A model generated the notes under the pieces. It was not told the origin of the DNA, did no database searches, and was given only the letters and a program-made list of their open reading frames with translations. From NCBI RefSeq assembly GCF_019711435.1, contig NZ_JAIGNK010000002.1:434001-498000 (forward strand): DNA of 64,000 nt, given 5' to 3'. Origin of the DNA: Qipengyuania polymorpha (GTDB taxonomy: Bacteria > Pseudomonadota > Alphaproteobacteria > Sphingomonadales > Sphingomonadaceae). The position numbers were made by a program, and so were the translations under genes. Within the stretch, counting starts at the first letter, position 1; each line of letters starts with the position of its first letter. Positions 10,790 through 18,199 of the stretch are shown here, piece by piece.

Positions 10790-12145
10790 ATGGAACTCGA
10801 CCCGCGCATATTGATGTTCGTCATCTTCGGGCTCGGCCTGACGCTGGCGGTCACGCTGGAACGTTTCCTCGCGAAATTCTGGCTCTCGCTACCGATCCTC
10901 TACGTGGGCGCAGGTTTTGCGCTGTTCTCGCTGCCGCTGGGCCTGCCGCATATCAATCCCACGCTCGACAGTTTCGATGCGGTGGCGCTGGAGTATATCA
11001 CCGAGTTCATCGTCATCGCCTCGCTGATGGCGGCAGGTATCGCCATCGACCGGCCGGTGAGCTGGAAGAACTGGCGCCAGATTTGGCCGCTGCTGGTCAT
11101 TGCCATGCCGCTCACGATCGCAGCCGTCGCGTTGATGGGCTGGTGGGTGGTGGGCCTTGCTCCCGCCAGCGCGCTGCTGCTTGGCGCGGCCCTCGCTCCG
11201 ACCGACCCGGTGCTGGCGCGCAGTGTGCAGGTCGGACCGCCGGGCGAGAACAAGCGCCACGACGTGCGCTTTTCACTGACCGTCGAGGCGGGGCTGAATG
11301 ACGGGCTGGCCTTTCCCTTCACCTATCTCGCCATTGCCGCTGTCGGCATGACTTCGCTCGGCATGTGGACGATCGAGTGGGCGGCGCTCGACCTCGTGTG
11401 GCGGATTGCGGCCGGATGCGCAGTGGGCTGGGCCGTGGGCAGAGCAGGCGCGTGGTACGTGTTCGAGCGCGAGGCCGATGCGCCGATGGAGGCCATCGAG
11501 CAGGAGGACACCGCCGAGCAGCCCAAATACTCGACCAGCGAGGGGCTCATCGTGCTCGGCACGCTGCTGCTCGCCTATGGGCTGGCCGAGCTGGCCGAGG
11601 GCTACGGCTTCCTCGCGGTGTTCGTCGGCGCGGTCACGGCCCGCCAGCGCGAGAACCGCAGCCGCTATCACAAGCTCAGCCACCACTTCATCGACCAGAT
11701 CGAGCAGATCGTGCTGGTGCTGGTCCTGTTCGGTTTCGGCGCCATGCTGGCGAGCGGCGTGCTGGCATCGCTGACATGGGAGGGCGCCGCCATCGGGCTG
11801 GCGCTCATTTTCATCATCCGCCCGTTATCGGGCCTGTTGTCCGAAAGCTTCTGCGGGCTGCCGCTGCCCGGGAAACTGGCGGTCGCCTTCCTCGGCGTGC
11901 GCGGCATGGGGTCTATCTACTACCTCGCCTACGGGCAGAACCATGGCAATTTCTTCCATTTCGACCAGCTCTGGGCGATTGCCAGCTTCACCATCCTCGT
12001 CTCGATCGTGGTGCATGGCATCGTGGCCGGTCCCTTCATCCGCCTGGTGGAGGAGCGCTCCTGGCATATCCATGACGGCGAGGATGAGGGTCTCGAAAGC
12101 CACAGCCCCGGCAGCATCGCCGTCCCCGCCCCCGACAAGCCCTGA
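10790..12145 (+). CDS. Na+/H+ (cation:proton) antiporter, CPA1/NhaP type
   Basis: The protein has 451 residues with about a dozen membrane segments starting near residue 8. It contains the CPA1 hallmark acidic pair region (GAALAPTDPVLARSVQVGPP at about 140-159, then a second core helix with EAGLNDGLAFP), which carries the ion-binding aspartates. It exchanges cytosolic Na+ or K+ for protons at the inner membrane. A hydrophilic loop of about 35 acidic residues lies mid-protein (about 225-255). The ATG at 10790 follows a GGGTGCGGGG stretch. It may be co-transcribed with the TonB receptor gene. Confidence 0.92.
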   Translation: MELDPRILMFVIFGLGLTLAVTLERFLAKFWLSLPILYVGAGFALFSLPLGLPHINPTLDSFDAVALEYITEFIVIASLMAAGIAIDRPVSWKNWRQIWPLLVIAMPLTIAAVALMGWWVVGLAPASALLLGAALAPTDPVLARSVQVGPPGENKRHDVRFSLTVEAGLNDGLAFPFTYLAIAAVGMTSLGMWTIEWAALDLVWRIAAGCAVGWAVGRAGAWYVFEREADAPMEAIEQEDTAEQPKYSTSEGLIVLGTLLLAYGLAELAEGYGFLAVFVGAVTARQRENRSRYHKLSHHFIDQIEQIVLVLVLFGFGAMLASGVLASLTWEGAAIGLALIFIIRPLSGLLSESFCGLPLPGKLAVAFLGVRGMGSIYYLAYGQNHGNFFHFDQLWAIASFTILVSIVVHGIVAGPFIRLVEERSWHIHDGEDEGLESHSPGSIAVPAPDKP

Positions 12146-12152
12146 CCGGGCG

Positions 12153-12187
12153 AAACAAAAGGGCGGCAGGATTTCTCCCGCCGCCCT
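12153..12187 (-). terminator. hairpin terminator between convergent antiporter and tig genes
   Basis: A perfect 8-base stem (12160-12167 with 12180-12187, AGGGCGGC/GCCGCCCT) is followed on the minus strand by TTTTGTTT, so it ends tig transcription. It may also help end the convergent antiporter message. Confidence 0.75.
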
Positions 12188-12213
12188 CGTGTTCGTTCAG
12201 CTGAAGGAGAAGC

Positions 12214-12447
12214 TTACTTCTTCTTCGCTGCAGCCTTCTTGGGCGCTGCCTTCTTGGCAGGGGCCTTCTTGGCGGCAGGCTTCTTCTCGCCTTCATCCTT
12301 CTTGGCAGCAGCCTTCTTGGCCGGTGCCTTCTTGGCCGGTGCCTTCTTGGCAGCAGGCTTCTTGTCGTCCTTCTTCTCGTCGGACTTCTTGGCAGCAGCC
12401 TTCTTCTTCGGCGCGGCCTTCTTCTTGGCCGGCTTCTTGGCTTCTTC
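12214..12447 (-). repeat. low-complexity Lys/Ala/Pro coding repeat at the end of tig
   Basis: An imperfect tandem array of short GCC/AAG-rich units (repeating TTCTTGGC-like words on the plus strand) encodes AAKKAPAKK-type motifs over about 77 codons. Such arrays are prone to length change by slippage. Confidence 0.85.
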
Positions 12448-13779
12448 GCCTTCCTCGGCTTCGATAGCGGCTTCCAGTTCTTCGCGCGTCACTTCGCGGT
12501 CGGTGATTTCTGCCTTGTCGAAGAGGAAGTCGACGACCTTGTCTTCATAGAGCGGGGCGCGCAGCTGTGCGGCGGCCATCGGCTCCTGCTGGACGTACTG
12601 GATGAAACGTTCACGGTCTTCGGGGCGATACTGCTGGGCGGCCTGCTGGATGAGCATGCTCATTTCCTGCGAGGTGACCTGCACGTTGTTCGCCTGGCCG
12701 ATTTCCGACAGCAGCAGGCCGAGGCGCACGCGGCGTTCGGCGATACCGCGGTAATCGTCCTTCTCCGCGTCCATTTCCTTCAGCATTTCTTCGGGGTTTT
12801 CCGAACGAGCCGCTTCCTGCTGGAGCTGGGTCCAGATCTGGTCGAATTCCGCATCGACCATGCCCTCAGGCACGGCGAAGTCGTGGCCGGCAGCCAGCTG
12901 GTCGAGCAGCGAGCGCTTCATCTGCGTGCGGGTGAGACCGGCAGTTTCCTGCTCGAGCTGGCCGCGCAGCAGTTCCTTGAGCTTGTCGATGCCGTCGAGA
13001 CCGAAGTTCTTGGCGAAATCGTCGTCGAGCTTGGTCTCGCCTTCGACCTTCACCTGCTTCACGGTGACGTCGAACTCGGCCTTCTTACCGGCGAGATGCG
13101 TCGCCTGGTAATCTTCCGGGAAGGTGACTTCGATGGTCTTCTCGTCGCCGGTCTTCACGCCGACCAGCTGGTCTTCGAAGCCGGGAATGAACATGCCCGA
13201 GCCCAGCACCAGCGCAGCGTCTTCGGCCTTGCCGCCTTCGAATTCCTCGCCGTCGACGCGGCCCACGAAATCGATGATCAGCTGGTCGCCATCGGCAGCC
13301 TTCTTGGTCTTGGCGGCGTCCTTGTAGCTCTTGTTGTTTTCAGCAAGCTTGCCGACTGCGTCCATGACTTCCTCGTCGGACACGGGAACGGTCAGGCGCT
13401 CGATGGCGAGGCCATCGGTCGAAGGTGCCTCGATTTCGGGCAGCACTTCGAGTTCCATGGTGACTTCGGCGTCCTTGCCCTGCTCGTAGCCTTCGCCCAG
13501 TTCGACCTTCGGCTGCATCGCAGGCTTCAGCTTGTTGTCGGCCATGGTCTTGTCGACCGATTCGCGAATCATCGAGTTGAGCGCTTCAGCGTGAAGCTGC
13601 TCGCCATGCATCTTGCGCACGAGGTTGGCAGGGACCTTGCCGGGGCGGAAGCCGGGCATCTTCACCTGCGGGGCGATCTTCTTGATCTCCGAATCGATAC
13701 GACCATCGATTTCCTTGGCCGGAATGGTGATGGCGTAAGCGCGCTTGAGGCCGTCGTTGGCGGTTTCTTTGATTTGCAT
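12214..13779 (-). CDS. tig: trigger factor with a long histone-like Lys/Ala tail
   Basis: The protein has 521 residues; standard trigger factors are about 430-450. The body is canonical: N-terminal ribosome-binding domain (signature region GFRPGKVP near residue 51), the FKBP-type PPIase domain in the middle, and the helical chaperone domain to about residue 440. It binds nascent chains at the ribosome exit. The extra 77 or so C-terminal residues are almost wholly Lys, Ala and Pro in AKKAPAKK-like repeats, like histone H1 or bacterial H1-like proteins. The ATG at 13779 is used because the frame upstream runs through a tRNA gene and is not coding. clpX/clpP, its usual neighbours, are 8 kb away. 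Confidence 0.95.
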   Translation of the reverse strand: MQIKETANDGLKRAYAITIPAKEIDGRIDSEIKKIAPQVKMPGFRPGKVPANLVRKMHGEQLHAEALNSMIRESVDKTMADNKLKPAMQPKVELGEGYEQGKDAEVTMELEVLPEIEAPSTDGLAIERLTVPVSDEEVMDAVGKLAENNKSYKDAAKTKKAADGDQLIIDFVGRVDGEEFEGGKAEDAALVLGSGMFIPGFEDQLVGVKTGDEKTIEVTFPEDYQATHLAGKKAEFDVTVKQVKVEGETKLDDDFAKNFGLDGIDKLKELLRGQLEQETAGLTRTQMKRSLLDQLAAGHDFAVPEGMVDAEFDQIWTQLQQEAARSENPEEMLKEMDAEKDDYRGIAERRVRLGLLLSEIGQANNVQVTSQEMSMLIQQAAQQYRPEDRERFIQYVQQEPMAAAQLRAPLYEDKVVDFLFDKAEITDREVTREELEAAIEAEEGEEAKKPAKKKAAPKKKAAAKKSDEKKDDKKPAAKKAPAKKAPAKKAAAKKDEGEKKPAAKKAPAKKAAPKKAAAKKK

Positions 13780-13840
13780 GGGTGTAGGACTCGTCGGTTT
13801 ACTGTCTGTCTGTGCGAATGGCCTGCGACAGGAGCGGAAA

Positions 13841-13925
13841 TGGTGCGGGCGAAGGGACTCGAACCCCCACATCTTTCGATACTGGTACCTAAAACCAGCG
13901 CGTCTACCAATTCCGCCACGCCCGC
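13841..13925 (-). tRNA. tRNA-Leu (anticodon TAG)
   Basis: The 85-base gene folds as a class II tRNA: acceptor stem GCGGGCG/CGCCCGC, anticodon stem CTGGT/ACCAG around loop TTTAGGT (anticodon TAG), a variable arm, a TTCGAGTCC T-loop, and an encoded CCA end. It lies between tig and a small-protein gene. Confidence 0.95.
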
Positions 13926-14076
13926 AAACCGCAAAAGCTTTGGCTGCGCCAACGGGACCCCGCCGCGCATATAGGCGCGTGCCTCTAGAAGGATGCGACC
14001 AAAAGGGCAAGCGCGGCGAAGCTCCGAGGAACAGGGTTTCGCGCCGAAGCGTTCTATTGGCGAAAGGACCCGCCGC

Positions 14077-14325
14077 ATGAGCGACTACGAAACCCCCAAG
14101 GTACCTCCCGCGACGCCGCCCGTTATCGATCCCGATGTCGATCCGAAGACCGCAGCCGAAATGGCAGCGGACGGCGAATCCGAAGGCGACGTGCTTGCCG
14201 ACAGGACCGAGCCGGACGAAATCGACATCGAGGCTGAACAGGCCATGCGCCCGGCCATGGAAGGCGGCAAGGACGGCGAAGGCGAAATGGCCGCCGATGC
14301 TGCTACAATGCTTCCGCCCGACTAA
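14077..14325 (+). CDS. small acidic hypothetical protein
   Basis: The protein has 82 residues, strongly acidic and likely disordered (many Asp, Glu, Pro, Ala), with a DPDVDP stretch near residue 19. There is no signal peptide or membrane segment and I do not recognise a family. The ATG at 14077 has an AAAGGA ribosome-binding site. It is followed after 12 bases by another tiny ORF with a good ribosome-binding site and then a DUF3297 gene, so the three look like an operon. Confidence 0.7.
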   Translation: MSDYETPKVPPATPPVIDPDVDPKTAAEMAADGESEGDVLADRTEPDEIDIEAEQAMRPAMEGGKDGEGEMAADAATMLPPD

Positions 14326-14337
14326 GGAGAACAGGAC

Positions 14338-14511
14338 ATGGCAACCCAACCCGATCCCGACACCATCCAGCCCGGTGCCCCGCCCGAGATGCCGCCCGGC
14401 AGCCCACCCGACGAGACGCCATACGAGGACCCGCCGGGCTTCGAGCCTCCGCAGCCCGATTACGACGATCCCTCGCCGGGCCCCGAGGAGACACCCGTGC
14501 TGCCCGAATGA
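14338..14511 (+). CDS. very small Pro-rich acidic hypothetical protein
   Basis: A 57-residue ORF starts at 14338 after a strong AAGGAG ribosome-binding site with 8-base spacing. The peptide is about one third proline with many Asp and Glu and a Pro-Pro spacing pattern, so it is predicted to be disordered. It lies 12 bases after the previous small gene and 39 before the next. Composition like that of its neighbour suggests a related role. No function is known. Confidence 0.6.
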   Translation: MATQPDPDTIQPGAPPEMPPGSPPDETPYEDPPGFEPPQPDYDDPSPGPEETPVLPE

Positions 14512-14550
14512 GCTTGCCGCAATCCGCAGTCCGCAGTACAGGCGCGCGCC

Positions 14551-14847
14551 ATGACTGACGACACCAAGACAGACGACAAGCCCCAGACGCCCCCGATGCA
14601 GCTTTCGGTCAATCCGAAGAGCGAACATTTCGACGTGGACGTGCTGCAGCGCGGCGTCGGCATCAAGTTCAAGGACCGCGTGCGGACCGACATCGAGGAA
14701 TACAATATTTCCGAAGGCTGGGTGCGCGTACAGGCCGGCAAGACCGTCGACCGCCACGGCAACCCGCTGACATTGAAGCTCAACGGTCCGGTCGAGGCAT
14801 GGTTCGAAGACCTCGGCGACGACCCGCCGGTCGCCAAGGCCGGCTGA
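14551..14847 (+). CDS. DUF3297 family protein
   Basis: The protein has 98 residues. After a disordered, polar N-terminus it carries the compact DUF3297 domain: LSVNPKSEHFD near residue 18, RGVGIKFKD, then EEYNISEGWVRV and the end block GKTVDRHGNPLTLKLNGPVE. The family is widespread in proteobacteria and its function is unknown. It is the third gene of the small-protein cluster and is followed by a terminator. Confidence 0.85.
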   Translation: MTDDTKTDDKPQTPPMQLSVNPKSEHFDVDVLQRGVGIKFKDRVRTDIEEYNISEGWVRVQAGKTVDRHGNPLTLKLNGPVEAWFEDLGDDPPVAKAG

Positions 14848-14923
14848 TACGCGTTCCTACACGGGCAGCGGGATGGCAGGAGGCATAGAATGAACTTCGC
14901 CTGCCTTCAGAACCCGCACGAAA

Positions 14924-14962
14924 CCGCCGCCTGCGCAGCTATTTTGCGCGGCGGCGTTTTTC
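14924..14962 (+). terminator. rho-independent terminator after the small-protein cluster
   Basis: A stem made of CGCCGC...GCGGCG (14925-14930 with 14951-14956), extended by GCGC pairing inside, is followed by TTTTT (14957-14961). Confidence 0.75.
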
Positions 14963-15059
14963 TTGCCCCTACCCTGTTCCATGTGTTCCATCCTGTAGGA
15001 ACACCCCAGCGCCCTTGCCAAAGCGCGCCCCATCGCCCAACTCGGCGCCGAGCAACATC

Positions 15060-16499
15060 ATGACAGCAATCGAAAAACCAACCGTCATCATCATCGGCCG
15101 GCCCAATGTCGGCAAATCGACGCTGTTCAACCGGCTCGTCGGCAAGAAGCTCGCGCTGGTCGATGACCAGCCGGGCGTGACGCGTGACCGCCGCATGGGC
15201 GATGCGGAAATCGCAGGGCTTGAATTCACCATCGTCGATACGGCGGGCTGGGAAGACGAAGACCCCGACAGCCTCCCCGGGCGCATGCGCAAGCAGACCG
15301 AAGTCAGCCTCGAAGGCGCGGACGCGGCGCTGTTCGTGGTCGATGCGCGCGCCGGCCTGACCCCGCTCGACGAGGAAATCGGCCGCTGGCTGCGCGGGCA
15401 GGACGTGCCGGTCGTGCTCGTGTGCAACAAGGCCGAGGGCAAGGCCGCAGAGCCAGGCATCCTCGAAAGCTACAGCCTCGGCCTCGGCGAGCCGATGGGC
15501 ATTTCCGCCGAACATGGCGAAGGCATTGCGGACCTCTTCAGCGGCCTGTGGCCCATCATCGGCGCAAAATCGGAAGCGGCTGCAGCAGCTGCAGAGTTCG
15601 AGGCCGAGCTGGACGAGGAAGACCTGAACGCGCCGCTGAAGCTCGCCATCGTTGGGCGGCCCAATGCGGGCAAGTCCACGCTCATCAACCGGATGCTGGG
15701 CGAAGACCGCCTGCTGACCGGTCCCGAGGCAGGCATCACGCGCGATTCGATCGCGGTCGATTGGGAGTGGTTCGACCCCAAGGCGAACCTCCAGCGCGAA
15801 ATCCGGCTCATCGACACCGCCGGTATGCGCAAGCGCGCCAAGGTCACCGAGAAGCTGGAAAAGCTGTCGGTTGCCGATGCCAAGCGCGCGGTCGATTTCG
15901 CCGAAGTCGTCGTGCTGCTGCTCGATGCGACTAAGGGGCTGGAACACCAGGACCTCAAGATTGCCAGCCAGGTGCTCGAAGAAGGCCGCGCGCTGATGGT
16001 CGCCATCAACAAGTGGGACATCGCCGAGAACGCCTCCTACCTCTTCAACGGCATTCGCGAGGCGCTGAACGAGGGCCTCAGCCAAGTACGCGGCGTGCCG
16101 CTGTTCGCCGTGTCGGCCAAGACCGGCAAGGGCATCGACACCATGCTGTCGGCCGCCTTCGAACTGCGCGAAGCGTGGAGCCGCCGCGTGCCAACCGCTG
16201 CATTGAACCGCTGGTTTGACGACGCGCTGGAAGCAAACCCGCCGCCCGCGCCGGGTGGCCGCCGTATCAAGCTGCGCTACATCACGCAGGCGAGCACCCG
16301 CCCGCCGCGTTTCGTGGTGTTCGGCACGCGCCTCGACGATTTGCCCAAGAGCTACGAGCGCTATCTCGTCAACGGCATCCGCGCCAAGCTGGGCTTCGAT
16401 GCGGTGCCGGTGCGCGTGGTGCTGAAGAGCCCCAAGAACCCCTATGATTCGAACCGCGGGGGTGGCGGCAAGTTCAGTGGCGGCGAAGGCCGTGATTGA
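15060..16499 (+). CDS. der: ribosome assembly GTPase Der (EngA)
   Basis: The protein has 479 residues with the double-GTPase layout unique to Der: first P-loop GRPNVGKST at 13-21, second GRPNAGKST at about 199-207, each followed by DTAG and NK.D motifs, then the KH-like C-terminal domain. It acts in 50S subunit maturation. The start at 15060 places the P-loop at the usual distance; an in-frame ATG at 15015 would add 15 unlikely residues. The C-terminus ends in a Gly-rich tail. The next gene starts 8 bases before its stop. Confidence 0.96.
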   Translation: MTAIEKPTVIIIGRPNVGKSTLFNRLVGKKLALVDDQPGVTRDRRMGDAEIAGLEFTIVDTAGWEDEDPDSLPGRMRKQTEVSLEGADAALFVVDARAGLTPLDEEIGRWLRGQDVPVVLVCNKAEGKAAEPGILESYSLGLGEPMGISAEHGEGIADLFSGLWPIIGAKSEAAAAAAEFEAELDEEDLNAPLKLAIVGRPNAGKSTLINRMLGEDRLLTGPEAGITRDSIAVDWEWFDPKANLQREIRLIDTAGMRKRAKVTEKLEKLSVADAKRAVDFAEVVVLLLDATKGLEHQDLKIASQVLEEGRALMVAINKWDIAENASYLFNGIREALNEGLSQVRGVPLFAVSAKTGKGIDTMLSAAFELREAWSRRVPTAALNRWFDDALEANPPPAPGGRRIKLRYITQASTRPPRFVVFGTRLDDLPKSYERYLVNGIRAKLGFDAVPVRVVLKSPKNPYDSNRGGGGKFSGGEGRD

Positions 16500-16995
16500 G
16501 CCGCTGCTGCTGATACCGGGCATCGAACTGCTCGAACGGACGAGCTCGTCCATCCGCGTCCAGAACGTGGTGCAGCTCTCGATGGCTCCGGCCTTCCTGC
16601 TCGCAGGCATCGGTGCGGTCATGAATGTCATGACCAACCGCCTCATCTGGGTCGCGAACAAGATCGAGAAAATCCTGAAAGCGGGCCGCGACGAGGAAGC
16701 CAACGAGCTGCTGGTCGAAATCCCCGCGCTGGAAAAGCGCCGCCTCCACGCCCAGCGCGCGGTGATGCTCAGTACGGCCGCCGCCTTTACCATCAGCATC
16801 GTCATCATGCTGCTCTTCGTGAGCGCTTTCGTGAAGGCTCCGCTTGGCAGCCTTGTGGCCTTCACCTGGATGCTGACCATGGGCCTACTGATGGCGGGCC
16901 TCGCTTCCTTCCTGCTCGAAACGAGAGTGGCAGCCCGGCGCAATCGCGAACGGATGAACGAGCGCACCTACGGTCCCGACGTCACCTCGTCCTGA
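16492..16995 (+). CDS. DUF2721 family membrane protein
   Basis: The protein has 167 residues with three predicted membrane segments (about residues 28-46, 94-116 and 121-143) and a charged loop between the first and second (ILKAGRDEEANELL). The arrangement matches DUF2721. The GTG at 16492 overlaps the der stop by 8 bases, implying coupling; the frame is open further upstream within der. Function is not known. Confidence 0.75.
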   Translation: MIEPLLLIPGIELLERTSSSIRVQNVVQLSMAPAFLLAGIGAVMNVMTNRLIWVANKIEKILKAGRDEEANELLVEIPALEKRRLHAQRAVMLSTAAAFTISIVIMLLFVSAFVKAPLGSLVAFTWMLTMGLLMAGLASFLLETRVAARRNRERMNERTYGPDVTSS

Positions 16996-17107
16996 ATTCG
17001 AGGCCGAAGCAGGACAGGGCGCCCCTGCGGCGAGGCCGTATGCAAGTGGTTGTCTCGCGTTCACAATTTCCTGCGCATCACCTTTCCTACCAATAAGGAG
17101 ACGTGCC

Positions 17108-17320
17108 ATGCCGCGCATCGAGATTGCCTTGTGTTCGCGCTATGACGAGAAGGGGGAAACCATCCGGATGGACGCGCTCGACGTGCCCACCGCGCTGACG
17201 ATTACCGATATCAACGTGCCCGCCGGCGATGCCGAATTGTGGCAGGACGGACGGCGGCTGTCCCGCCTGACCAAGCATGGCGGGATGCACGGGACTTTCT
17301 GGGAATTGGGTACGAACTAG
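17108..17320 (+). CDS. small hypothetical protein, convergent with bfr
   Basis: The protein has 70 residues and no recognised domain. The sequence looks like a small folded beta-rich cytosolic protein (IEIALCSRYDEKGE at the start, AELWQDGRRLSRL in the middle). The ATG at 17108 has an AAGGAG ribosome-binding site 9 bases upstream, supporting expression. Its TAG stop overlaps the bfr stop in a shared CTAG. Confidence 0.7.
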   Translation: MPRIEIALCSRYDEKGETIRMDALDVPTALTITDINVPAGDAELWQDGRRLSRLTKHGGMHGTFWELGTN

Positions 17321-17808
17321 CCCTCTTCGCCCTCGCCCGCTGCTTTGGAATTGAGCTGGACGTAGTTCTGCAGCCCCATGCGCTCGATCATGTCGAACTG
17401 CGTTTCGAGGAAATCGACATGCTCCTCTTCGCTTTCGAGAATCCGCTCGAAGATTTCGCGGGTGGTGAAATCGCGGACGGTCTCGCAATGGGCGATGGCG
17501 TCCTTCAGCAGCGGGATGGCCTCCATCTCCACCGCGAGGTCGGCTTTCAGGATTTCCTCGACCGTCTCGCCGACCTTGAGTTTGTGGATCGCCTGGAAGT
17601 TGGGAAGCCCGCCAAGGAAGAGAATGCGCTCTGCCAGAATATCGGCGTGCTTCATCTCGTCGATGCTCTCGTGCCGCTCGTATTCGGCGAGCTTGGTCAC
17701 GCCCCAATCGGCCAGCACGCGATAGTGCAGCCAGTACTGGTTGATAGCCGTCAGTTCGTTGGTGAGCGCCTTGTTGAGAAATTCGATAACCTTGGGGTCG
17801 CCCTTCAT
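17317..17808 (-). CDS. bfr: bacterioferritin
   Basis: The protein has 163 residues, typical for Bfr, the 24-subunit haem-containing iron store. The ferroxidase ligands are present (Glu18, Glu51, His54, then Glu94, Glu127 and His130 in the second half) and Met52 is the expected haem ligand. The start at 17808 gives the standard MKGD N-terminus and removes an unlikely 18-residue extension. Its partner ferredoxin gene bfd lies 125 bases upstream on the same strand, with Fur-like boxes before it, so iron control is likely. Confidence 0.96.
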   Translation of the reverse strand: MKGDPKVIEFLNKALTNELTAINQYWLHYRVLADWGVTKLAEYERHESIDEMKHADILAERILFLGGLPNFQAIHKLKVGETVEEILKADLAVEMEAIPLLKDAIAHCETVRDFTTREIFERILESEEEHVDFLETQFDMIERMGLQNYVQLNSKAAGEGEEG

Positions 17809-17933
17809 GGCACCTCTCCACCTAGTGAACTGACGCGGAGGATTATGTGCTTGCCCGCGCATCCACGCAAGAGCAGGATGGAGAAAAATCGGCGGAATTC
17901 CGCCAGTTGCAAGCGATTGTCAGTAGCGAGAAG

Positions 17934-18128
17934 TCAGGCCGCGACAGTAGCCGGTTCGAAGGCCATTTCGCGCTCTTCGAAGAGGATGGCCTCGGCATCG
18001 TCGAGGCAGGTGCCGCATGCGGGGCGCTTGCCCAGCGCAGCGTAGCAGGCCTCTGCATCGCCCGCGCAATGCTTGGCCGCGCGCCGAAGCTCGCTTTCCC
18101 TGATGGCATTGCAAATGCAGACGTACAT
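17934..18128 (-). CDS. bfd: bacterioferritin-associated (2Fe-2S) ferredoxin
   Basis: The protein has 64 residues. The BFD-type [2Fe-2S] ligands are Cys4, Cys6, Cys38 and Cys41 (CIC ... CGTC). In known systems Bfd reduces Bfr to release stored iron. It lies directly upstream of bfr. Two Fur-like boxes sit 18-60 bases before its ATG. The start at 18128 gives the usual MYVCIC N-terminus. Confidence 0.9.
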   Translation of the reverse strand: MYVCICNAIRESELRRAAKHCAGDAEACYAALGKRPACGTCLDDAEAILFEEREMAFEPATVAA

Positions 18129-18144
18129 ACGGCCCTGCGCTCCA

Positions 18145-18189
18145 TTGAGATTGATTCGCAAAAGCAGATGTAGTGCGAATCATTCTCAA
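18145..18189 (-). promoter_or_regulatory. paired Fur-like boxes before bfd
   Basis: Two 15-base elements with 7-1-7 symmetry, TGAGATTGATTCGCA (18146-18160) and TGCGAATCATTCTCA (18174-18188), are themselves inverted copies of each other (one mismatch over 16 bases). Each resembles the Fur consensus TGATAATNATTATCA. Placement before bfd fits iron control. Confidence 0.6.
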
Positions 18190-18199
18190 TAGCAAGACG

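Noticed and set aside
13780-14757. An open minus-strand frame extends the trigger factor upstream to 14757
   Set aside because: It reads through the tRNA-Leu gene and antisense to three small genes; composition is non-coding and a normal tig start exists at 13779.
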